A stretch of DNA of 5,329 nucleotides, taken from the NCBI GenBank assembly GCA_947475495.1, contig CANJNX010000087.1:1-5329 (forward strand), given 5' to 3'. This document shows, one piece after another, positions 1 through 5,329 of this stretch (the first letter of the stretch is position 1; each line of letters opens with the position of its first letter). The position numbers were made by a program, and so were the translations under genes. The notes under the pieces were generated by a model. The model ran no database searches. It was not told the origin of the DNA and saw only the letters and a list, made by a program, of their open reading frames with translations. The stretch is from Comamonadaceae bacterium. GTDB lineage: Bacteria > Pseudomonadota > Gammaproteobacteria > Burkholderiales > Burkholderiaceae_C.

Positions 1-727
1 TGTCGATTTGGACAAAGTCTTGGTTAGGATGCTTGCGTCCGCCTTGCGGAGGAACGCTTGCCATCGTGCCTTCTATGAGTTTGAGCAAGGCTTGTTGCAC
101 ACCTTCACCAGACACATCTCGGGTAATCGACGGGTTGTCAGATTTACGAGAAATTTTGTCGATTTCGTCGATATAGACGATGCCGCGCTGGGCGCGATCA
201 ACTTCGTAATTGCAACTTTGGAGCAATTTAAGGACGATGTTTTCGACGTCTTCACCCACATAACCGGCCTCGGTTAGTGTTGTGGCATCAGCCATCACAA
301 AAGGCACATCGAGCATACGCGCCAAGGTTTGGGCCAACAGGGTTTTTCCTGAACCCGTCGGGCCGATCAGCAAAATATTGCTTTTAGCGAGCTCAACGTC
401 GTCTTTTTTAGACTTTTCTTTGTGCCGCAAGCGCTTGTAATGGTTATAGACAGCCACCGCCAAAGTACGCTTGGCGGGTTCTTGGCCGATGACGTAGTTG
501 TCGAGATTGGCTTTGATCTCCGCGGGGGTGGGAAGCTCATCGCGCGCTTTGGACGCGTCCCCAATAGAGGGGACTTCATCCCGAATGATTTCATTGCATA
601 AGTCAATGCATTCGTCACACACAAAGACTGAAGGCCCAGCGATCAGCTTTTTAACTTCGTGCTGGCTCTTTCCGCAAAAAGAGCAGTACAGATTTTTTTC
701 GCCAGAAGCGCCTTTTTTATCGGCCAT
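1..727 (-). CDS. clpX: ATP-dependent Clp protease ATP-binding subunit ClpX (N-terminal part, cut by window edge)
   Basis: ClpX is the cytoplasmic AAA+ unfoldase that recognises tagged or native substrates, unfolds them with ATP and threads them into ClpP. The reading frame opens with [20 protein letters not shown] and stays open for 242 codons to the window edge; the family is usually about 420 residues, so the C-terminal 40% is outside. Visible parts: the N-terminal zinc-binding domain with C15, C18, C37 and C40; Walker A GPTGSGKT at residues 122-129; pore loop GYVG at 155-158; Walker [10 protein letters not shown] at 183-191. The IGF loop that docks on ClpP should lie beyond the edge. The start at 727 gives the expected family N-terminus. 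The only Shine-Dalgarno-like match is a weak AAAAGG at 743-738, ten bases upstream. The gene follows clpP after 103 bases that contain a terminator-like hairpin, so it may be expressed partly on its own. No internal stop or frameshift is seen. Confidence 0.97.
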   Translation of the reverse strand, partial: MADKKGASGEKNLYCSFCGKSQHEVKKLIAGPSVFVCDECIDLCNEIIRDEVPSIGDASKARDELPTPAEIKANLDNYVIGQEPAKRTLAVAVYNHYKRLRHKEKSKKDDVELAKSNILLIGPTGSGKTLLAQTLARMLDVPFVMADATTLTEAGYVGEDVENIVLKLLQSCNYEVDRAQRGIVYIDEIDKISRKSDNPSITRDVSGEGVQQALLKLIEGTMASVPPQGGRKHPNQDFVQID

Positions 728-765
728 GGGACTTTTGCCTTTTCGCTAATTTACGCAATGATAAC

Positions 766-804
766 CAAATAAAAACGGCGCCTTTCTATGAGAAAGACAC
801 CGTT
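766..804 (-). terminator. Hairpin with T-tract between clpP and clpX (terminator or attenuator)
   Basis: In the minus-strand RNA, positions 804-791 pair with 787-774 as a continuous 14-pair stem with loop CAU. Twelve pairs are Watson-Crick and two are G-U (799/779 and 797/781). The stem is followed by a T-rich run, TTTTTATTTGG (its first two T close the stem), ending near 766. On the opposite strand the two G-U pairs become A-C mismatches and no T-tract follows, so the element is oriented with clpP transcription. Intrinsic termination or attenuation of the tig-clpP transcript is the simplest reading; 3' end protection of the clpP message is an alternative. Strength was not computed. Confidence 0.7.
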
Positions 805-805
805 G

Positions 806-834
806 TAGATAGTGCTTTAACTGGTTATTTTCAA
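806..834 (-). promoter_or_regulatory. Possible sigma-70 promoter for clpX overlapping the clpP stop codon
   Basis: The minus strand reads TTGAAA (834-829), a 17-base spacer, then TATCTA (811-806). The -35 matches consensus at 5 of 6 positions, but the -10 matches only 3 of 6 and lacks the important final T. The predicted start, near 799, would fall inside the upstream arm of the hairpin at 774-804, so an RNA starting there could not form the full stem. The match is weak and may be chance. Confidence 0.2.
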
Positions 835-1460
835 GGGCGTTTTGAAATAACCTGGTCAATTAACCCATATTCTTTGGATTCTTCGGCGGACAGGTAGTAA
901 TCCCGCTCCGTATCGCGTTCAATTTTCTCTAGCGGCTGGCCTGTGCGTTCCGCCAAAATTTTGTTCAATTGCTCGCGTGTTTTGAGAATCTCGCGGGCAT
1001 GAATTTCAATTTCTGTGGCTTGGCCTTGGGTTCCGCCCAAGGGTTGGTGAATCATGACCTTGGAGTTGGGCAAGCAAAAACGCTTGCCTTTGGCGCCCGC
1101 TGTCAGCAAAAAGGCGCCCATGCTTGCGGCCATGCCGATACACAGGGTAGATACATCGGGCTTGATGAAGTTCATGGTGTCAAAAATTGCCATTCCTGCG
1201 CTCACAGAGCCCCCGGGTGAGTTGATGTAGAAAGAAATATCCTTGTCTGGGTTTTCACTTTCTAAAAACAACAACTGGGCGACCACCAAATTCGCCGTTT
1301 GGTCGTTCACCGGCCCGACCAGAAAAATAACGCGTTCTTTGAGCAGACGCGAATAAATGTCATACGAGCGCTCTCCCCGGCCAGATTGCTCGATCACCAT
1401 GGGGACCATGCCTAAGGCTTGGGTTTCATATGCGCTTGGCATTGCAAATTTCACGTTCAT
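831..1460 (-). CDS. clpP: ATP-dependent Clp protease proteolytic subunit ClpP
   Basis: ClpP is a serine peptidase (family S14) that forms a two-ring, 14-subunit chamber in the cytoplasm and degrades proteins delivered by ClpX or ClpA. The 209-residue protein has the usual length. The catalytic triad is visible: S113 in GMAASMGA, H138 in MIHQP, and D187 in ERDYYLS. The oxyanion-strand motif SPGGSVSAG is at 81-89. A short propeptide is expected to be removed autocatalytically; by alignment with the E. coli site the mature chain would begin near A15 ([10 protein letters not shown]). The start at 1460 is supported by GGAG at 1469-1466, five bases upstream; the in-frame Met7 has no such site. It begins 21 bases after the tig stop, so the two are almost certainly cotranscribed. 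The stop is TGA at 833-831. Nothing is missing or disrupted. Confidence 0.98.
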   Translation of the reverse strand: MNVKFAMPSAYETQALGMVPMVIEQSGRGERSYDIYSRLLKERVIFLVGPVNDQTANLVVAQLLFLESENPDKDISFYINSPGGSVSAGMAIFDTMNFIKPDVSTLCIGMAASMGAFLLTAGAKGKRFCLPNSKVMIHQPLGGTQGQATEIEIHAREILKTREQLNKILAERTGQPLEKIERDTERDYYLSAEESKEYGLIDQVISKRP

Positions 1461-1481
1461 AGCTTCTCCAAATAAGTGGGC

Positions 1482-2792
1482 TTAATTCTGCCCCATCAAC
1501 TCGTCAAATGTGACCTGTTTTTCAGAAACCTTGGCCTTGGCCAGGACAAACTCGGTCACGTTGTTCTCAATCACGACCGCTTCGACTTCTGCCATGCGGC
1601 GGTTGTCGCCGTAATACCAACGCACAACATCGGCTGGTTTTTCATAGCTGGCAGAGAGTTCGTCGATATGGGCTTTGATCTGGTCGTGGTTTGCATGGAG
1701 CGCATTGGCGCGCACCAACTCTGCCACCACCAATCCTAAGCGCACGCGGCGCTCGGCCTGGGGGGTGAACATTTCGGCAGGAATAGGTGCTTTGTCAGCG
1801 TCTTTGATACCGCGTTGCTTGAGGTCTGCACGCGCACCTTCGATCAAGCGGTCCACTTCCGACTGCACGCTGGCTTTAGGCAAGTCCAGCTCCGATTTAG
1901 AAACCAAGGCATCCATCACGGCTTGCTTGTTGCGGCCTTGCAAGCGTGATTTGACTTCGCGCTCTAGGTTTTTGCGAATGTCGGCGCGCAAGCCTTCCAC
2001 ATTAGCGGCTGCAATGCCCAAGGCCTTTGCCAAAGCGTCATCCACTTCGGGCAAATGTGCGGCTTCGATTTTTTTCAAGGTGACCATGAAATCGGCTGTT
2101 TTGCCTGCCACATCTTTTCCATGGTATTCGGCGGGAAATGCCAAGGGAAACGTTTTGCTTTCGCCAAACTTCATGCCACGGGTGGCTTCTTCAAACTCTT
2201 TGAGCATTTGGCCGTCGCCCAAAATGAATTGGAAGCCTTCGGCCTTGCCGCCTTCAAAAACTTCTCCGTCGATTTTTCCTTCGAAATCCACGGTGACGCG
2301 GTCAGTGTCCTCTGCCGCAGCATCGTGGGGGCGTTGTGAAAAGGTGCGGCGTTGCTTGCGCAAAATATCGATGGTTTTATCGATCGCTGCTTCTGAGACT
2401 TCGGCCTTGATTTTTTCCACTTCCGCAGTCGTGAGATCACCAATCTTGACTTCAGGAAATACCTCAAAAATAGCGTCAAACGCCATTTGGCCTTCTGCGG
2501 CACCAGTAGCTTCGGTGATTTTCGGTTGCCCAGCAACCCGTAATTTGGCTTGGTTGGTCGCTGCTGCAAACGCTTCGCCGACTTTGTCGTTCATGACTTC
2601 GTAGTGCACGGAATAACCATAGCGCTGTGTCACCACGTTCATGGGCACTTTTCCGGGGCGAAAGCCATCCATCTTGACCGTACGGGCGAGTTTGCGCAAA
2701 CGGGTTTCTACTTCGGATTGAATCGTGCCAACTGGCAAGTTCAAGGTAATTTTGCGTTCTAATTTTTCCAAAGTTTCAACGATCACGGTCAT
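1482..2792 (-). CDS. tig: Trigger factor, ribosome-associated chaperone and peptidyl-prolyl isomerase
   Basis: Trigger factor binds ribosomal protein L23 at the exit tunnel, shields nascent chains and carries a peptidyl-prolyl cis-trans isomerase domain. The 436-residue length is typical. Domains in order: N-terminal ribosome-binding domain, about 1-115, with the signature GFRPGKVP at 43-50; FKBP-type isomerase domain, about 162-243, with TVDFEGKIDGEVFEGG and a GKTADFMVTLKKIE strand; and a helical C-terminal substrate-binding domain, about 244-436, rich in K, E, A and L. In E. coli the signature reads GFRKGKVP; here P replaces the fourth residue, which I take as lineage variation. The start at 2792 is fixed by AGGAG at 2803-2799, six bases upstream. 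The stop is TAA at 1484-1482. It is the first protein gene of the tig-clpP-clpX cluster, and its leader holds a GC-rich hairpin. Long open frames on the other strand across this gene are shadows. Confidence 0.98.
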   Translation of the reverse strand: MTVIVETLEKLERKITLNLPVGTIQSEVETRLRKLARTVKMDGFRPGKVPMNVVTQRYGYSVHYEVMNDKVGEAFAAATNQAKLRVAGQPKITEATGAAEGQMAFDAIFEVFPEVKIGDLTTAEVEKIKAEVSEAAIDKTIDILRKQRRTFSQRPHDAAAEDTDRVTVDFEGKIDGEVFEGGKAEGFQFILGDGQMLKEFEEATRGMKFGESKTFPLAFPAEYHGKDVAGKTADFMVTLKKIEAAHLPEVDDALAKALGIAAANVEGLRADIRKNLEREVKSRLQGRNKQAVMDALVSKSELDLPKASVQSEVDRLIEGARADLKQRGIKDADKAPIPAEMFTPQAERRVRLGLVVAELVRANALHANHDQIKAHIDELSASYEKPADVVRWYYGDNRRMAEVEAVVIENNVTEFVLAKAKVSEKQVTFDELMGQN

Positions 2793-2811
2793 GGGATGCT
2801 CCTAAATAATA

Positions 2812-2850
2812 GGGGCAGCTACGAGCCCCACAATGGCTACAGGCTGCCCC
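2812..2850 (-). promoter_or_regulatory. GC-rich stem-loop in the tig leader with an alternative fold
   Basis: In the minus-strand RNA, GGGGCAGC (2850-2843) pairs perfectly with GCTGCCCC (2819-2812). Inside this stem AGCC (2838-2835) can pair with GGCT (2827-2824). A second GGGGC at 2829-2825 can instead pair with GCCCC at 2816-2812, giving a smaller hairpin that excludes the large one. The structure ends at 2812, is followed by TATTATTT, and then directly by the tig Shine-Dalgarno site AGGAG. It may terminate or process the upstream tRNA transcript, or modulate tig expression. The T-tract is imperfect, so a standard terminator is not certain. Confidence 0.5.
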
Positions 2851-2877
2851 GAAGTTTTCAAATACTACTCAAAGGGG

Positions 2878-2964
2878 TGGTGCGCGGGGGGGGACTCGAA
2901 CCCCCACAGTATTGCTACCGTCAGGACCTAAACCTGGTGCGTCTACCAATTTCGCCACCCGCGC
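2878..2964 (-). tRNA. tRNA-Leu, anticodon UAG
   Basis: This is a complete class II tRNA of 87 bases with encoded CCA. The acceptor arms GCGCGGG (2964-2958) and CCCGCGC pair over all seven positions, followed by ACCA at 2881-2878. The D arm is GCG, an AAATTGGTAGA loop, then CGC. The anticodon loop TTTAGGT (2932-2926) gives anticodon TAG at 2930-2928, which decodes CUA and, by wobble, other CUN leucine codons. The long variable arm, CGGTA-GCAA-TACTG, forms five pairs including one G-U. The T arm is GGGGG-TTCGAGT-CCCCC. The outermost anticodon-stem pair appears to be C27-A43, a mismatch. The T stem and acceptor together make a run of eight C, a place where sequencing slippage would show. The gene lies between the RND gene and tig, in the same direction as both. 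Confidence 0.97.
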
Positions 2965-3060
2965 TAAATATTCACCAACCCGCTGTTCACACCGCACCAA
3001 GGCGCAGCCGTTCTACAGCAGATCGTTTGAAATCGGTCAGCCGGCTATTTTAACCTGCGT
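2965..3060 (-). other. Gap between the RND gene and tRNA-Leu; no clear terminator
   Basis: These 96 bases hold no convincing gene or hairpin-plus-T-tract terminator for the RND gene. A promoter for the tRNA is expected here or upstream. The best candidate I can find is CTGACC (3040-3035), a 17-base spacer and TGTAGA (3017-3012), followed by a GC-rich stretch of the kind seen after stable-RNA promoters; the -10 match is poor (3 of 6). An 8-base palindrome, AGCCGGCT, sits at 3046-3039 with no further support as an operator. Confidence 0.25.
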
Positions 3061-5329
3061 TCATGCAGCGATTGCTGGAGCCTCGCGACGCACCTTGAAC
3101 CATGCCGCGTACATTGCTGGGAGCGCAAGCAAAGTCAGAACCGTGGCCACGATCAGCCCACCCATGATGGCAATAGCCATCGGGCCCCAGAAAACTGAAC
3201 GCGACAAGGGGATCATCGCCAATACAGCGGCGGCGGCAGTCAGCACGATTGGCCGCAAACGCCGCACCGCAGACTCCACAATGGCATCCCAAGCGGGCAC
3301 CCCGTTGGCGCGGTCTTGCTCAATTTGATCAATCAAAATGACGGAGTTGCGCTGAATCATCCCCATGAGCGCAATCACGCCCAAGAGTGCGACAAACCCA
3401 AAGGGGCGGCCAGAAACCAGCAACGCAGCGGCTACGCCTGCAATTCCCAGTGGACCCGTCAAAAAGACCAGCATGGCACGGCTAAAGCTGTGCAGTTGCA
3501 GCATCAACAACGTAAAAGTAATAAACAGCATGATGGGAATACCAGCAGCGATCGAGCTCGAGCCCTTGCTACTTTCCTCGACTGCGCCAGCAACCTCAAT
3601 GCGGTAGGCACTGTCGCCTTGTACTTTCCATTGCTTTTCTAAAGCGCGCAGGCTGGGCACAAGCTCGGCCGTTACGGTCGCACCTTGCAGGCCTTCGATG
3701 ATGTCGCCTTGCACAGTGATCGCGTAATTCCGTCCATCACGCCATAAAACGCCTGGCTCCCACGCAAACGTGGGTTTGGCAATTTGCGTTAAAGGAATGG
3801 ATTTTCCGCTGGCAGTTGGCAAATAGGCGTTGCCGATATCGGTAATCGCGTTGCGCTCATCTTCGGGTTGACGTAAGACGATATCAATGAGCTTGTCGCC
3901 TTCACGAAACTGACCCACCGTACTGCCAGACAGCAGGGTTTTAGAGGCTTGCGCAATCGACTGGCTGGTCACACCCAAAGCCCGCGCTTTACTTTGATCC
4001 ACTTCTAAACGCAAGACTTTGACGGGTTCGTTCCAGTTGTCATTGACGCCGCGCATGTGTGTGTTGGCTCGCAATATTTCTTTCACCTCATTGGCGCGCA
4101 TGCGCAGTACATCAGGGTTGTCCCCAAGCACGCGAAACTGCACGGGATACGCAATCGGCGGCCCGTTAGGCAAAATTTTGACGCGGGCGCGCACCTCAGG
4201 AAATTCTTGGGCCATCAAAGCAGGCAACCCAATACGCAAAGACTCTCGGCGCTTTAAATCATGTGGCAAGATAATGAATTGCGACACATTGGACTGAGGG
4301 AAGATGGCGTCCAATGGCAAATAAAAACGAGGAACGCCCGAGCCGATCCACGTGGAGACACTTTCAACGCCTGTCTCTTTCATGAGCCGTGCTTCGATGC
4401 GTTGCGTTGTGGCTTCGTTGGCCGCAAATGCGGTTCCCTCGGGGTACCAGACATCGAGCAAAACTTCGGGGCGGCTGGAGTCCGGGAAAAACTGCTGCTG
4501 CACTTTACCCATCCCCAAAATACCCAAACCAAAGGTCGCAACCATGATGCCGATGGTGATCCAGCGGTGTAATACACACCAGTTCACAGCATTGCGAAAG
4601 CTGTTGTAAAAAGGCGTATCAAACAACTCCTCGCTGGCCTGGCCCGCATGGTGGGGCTTGACTTTGAGCAGCACCGTTCCCAAGTAAGGAACGAAATACA
4701 CCGACACCAACCAGCTCAAGACCAAGGCCAATACGGTCACCCCAAAAATTGCAAAGGTGTATTCCCCAACAGTCGACTGGGCAATACCGATCGGCAAGAA
4801 TCCCACGGCCGTAATCAAAGTCCCAGTCAGCATGGGCATGGCGGTAATTTCATAGGCAAAGGTTGCGGCGCGAACTTTGTCGTAGCCCTCTTCCATTTTT
4901 CGCACCATCATCTCAACGGCGATGATCGCGTCATCCACCAACAAGCCCAGGGCAATGATCAACGAGCCTAATGAAATTTTGTGCAGGCCAATGCCCCAGT
5001 AGTACATCCCCAAAAACGTCACAGCCAAGACCAGCGGAATCGTAATTCCAACCACCAAGCCGGGACGCATATCGACGTAATAGCGCCGGTACCAGGCATG
5101 GACACCCGGTCGGCGATGCAGGCCGAGCGCGACAAAGCTGACCCCCAACACGATCACGATCGCCTCGATCAACACACTGACAAATTCATTTACTGATTTA
5201 GACACCGCTGTCGGCTGGTCTTGAACTTCCACCAAACGCAAGCCTGCAGGCAACTCCGCATTGATGGTTGACACTTTGTCTTTCAGCGCTTTGCCCAAGG
5301 CCAAAATATCACCTCCCTTGGCCATCGAA
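3061..5329 (-). CDS. RND efflux transporter permease subunit, AcrB/HAE1-like (C-terminal part, cut by window edge)
   Basis: This is an inner-membrane, proton-driven pump of the RND superfamily. Such pumps work as trimers with a periplasmic adaptor and an outer-membrane channel to export drugs, dyes or other amphiphiles. About 756 codons are present; AcrB-type pumps have about 1,030-1,050, so roughly 270 N-terminal residues lie outside. The frame is open to the right edge, so the Met codon at 5325 is internal, not a start. Counting from that Met: TM2-TM6 lie at about 50-215, with the proton-relay pair D131-D132 in GLLVDDAIIAVE of TM4; TM7 is near 255-273; the second periplasmic porter and docking region spans about 275-590; TM8-TM12 cover about 593-741. 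The VDD motif fits the HAE1 drug-efflux group rather than heavy-metal CusA-type pumps. In TM10, IQRNSVILID places R659 where AcrB has K940. The TM2-TM3 loop carries an arginine-rich extension. Substrate is unknown. The stop is TGA at 3063-3061. Confidence 0.93.
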   Translation of the reverse strand, partial: SMAKGGDILALGKALKDKVSTINAELPAGLRLVEVQDQPTAVSKSVNEFVSVLIEAIVIVLGVSFVALGLHRRPGVHAWYRRYYVDMRPGLVVGITIPLVLAVTFLGMYYWGIGLHKISLGSLIIALGLLVDDAIIAVEMMVRKMEEGYDKVRAATFAYEITAMPMLTGTLITAVGFLPIGIAQSTVGEYTFAIFGVTVLALVLSWLVSVYFVPYLGTVLLKVKPHHAGQASEELFDTPFYNSFRNAVNWCVLHRWITIGIMVATFGLGILGMGKVQQQFFPDSSRPEVLLDVWYPEGTAFAANEATTQRIEARLMKETGVESVSTWIGSGVPRFYLPLDAIFPQSNVSQFIILPHDLKRRESLRIGLPALMAQEFPEVRARVKILPNGPPIAYPVQFRVLGDNPDVLRMRANEVKEILRANTHMRGVNDNWNEPVKVLRLEVDQSKARALGVTSQSIAQASKTLLSGSTVGQFREGDKLIDIVLRQPEDERNAITDIGNAYLPTASGKSIPLTQIAKPTFAWEPGVLWRDGRNYAITVQGDIIEGLQGATVTAELVPSLRALEKQWKVQGDSAYRIEVAGAVEESSKGSSSIAAGIPIMLFITFTLLMLQLHSFSRAMLVFLTGPLGIAGVAAALLVSGRPFGFVALLGVIALMGMIQRNSVILIDQIEQDRANGVPAWDAIVESAVRRLRPIVLTAAAAVLAMIPLSRSVFWGPMAIAIMGGLIVATVLTLLALPAMYAAWFKVRREAPAIAA

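Noticed and set aside
1675..2604. A 309-codon open frame on the plus strand opposite tig.
   Set aside because: It lies wholly antisense to a clear trigger factor gene. Its translation is low-complexity, rich in S, A, R and P, as expected from the complement of a codon-biased gene, and it has no recognisable domain.
2805..2810. TATTAT on the minus strand as the tig -10 box.
   Set aside because: It matches well, but the best upstream hexamer, TTGTGG, is poor and the start would fall in the Shine-Dalgarno site, leaving no usable leader.
3039..3046. Perfect palindrome AGCCGGCT as an operator or terminator core.
   Set aside because: Eight bases with no spacer and no following T-tract are easily chance; no second copy was found nearby.
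3047..3052. TAAAAT on the minus strand as a -10 box for the tRNA.
   Set aside because: It matches 5 of 6, but no -35-like sequence lies 16-18 bases upstream, and the start would be some 75 bases before the tRNA.
2796..3053. Plus-strand open frames over the tRNA region (2796-3053 and 2912-3328).
   Set aside because: They run antisense through a complete tRNA gene and into the RND coding region, with no domain and no convincing ribosome binding site.
4648..4971. Plus-strand open frames within the RND gene (for example 3316-3642, 4019-4297, 4648-4971 and 4981-5196).
   Set aside because: All are shadows of a clear membrane-protein gene on the other strand; their translations are rich in H, Q and N and show no domain.
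5323..5325. Met codon at 5325 as the start of the RND gene.
   Set aside because: The frame continues open to the edge, the preceding codon is in frame, and the sequence at this point is the middle of the first porter region. About 270 residues of the family are missing, so the gene begins outside the window.

Overview
The window is a segment of a bacterial chromosome in which every supported gene lies on the minus strand, so transcription runs from high to low coordinates. The ClpP and trigger factor sequences have the form expected of Gammaproteobacteria and Betaproteobacteria. The order tig-clpP-clpX, the ClpP N-terminus ([10 protein letters not shown] before the conserved core) and the nearby tRNA-Leu with encoded CCA suggest a betaproteobacterium of the order Burkholderiales, possibly Comamonadaceae. 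That placement is inference from remembered family sequences and could not be tested here.

Layout in the direction of transcription: (1) 5329-3061, the C-terminal three quarters of an inner-membrane RND efflux pump of the AcrB/HAE1 type, cut by the window edge; (2) a 96-base gap with no clear terminator; (3) tRNA-Leu(UAG), 2964-2878, a complete class II tRNA; (4) a leader of about 85 bases holding a strong GC-rich hairpin just before the tig ribosome binding site; (5) tig (trigger factor), 2792-1482; (6) clpP, 1460-831, only 21 bases after tig; (7) a 103-base gap with a terminator-like hairpin; (8) the first 242 codons of clpX, 727-1, cut by the left edge.

The tig-clpP-clpX block is a protein-quality-control cluster. 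Trigger factor meets nascent chains at the ribosome exit tunnel. ClpX is the AAA+ unfoldase that feeds substrates into the ClpP serine-protease chamber. The RND pump has no evident functional link to this block; its adaptor and outer-membrane channel genes, if any, lie outside the window.

I see no undescribed system, mobile element, CRISPR array or defence locus. The points worth a second look are regulatory: a strand-specific hairpin plus T-tract splitting clpP from clpX, and two mutually exclusive hairpins in the tig leader. There is no gene-free stretch longer than about 105 bases.
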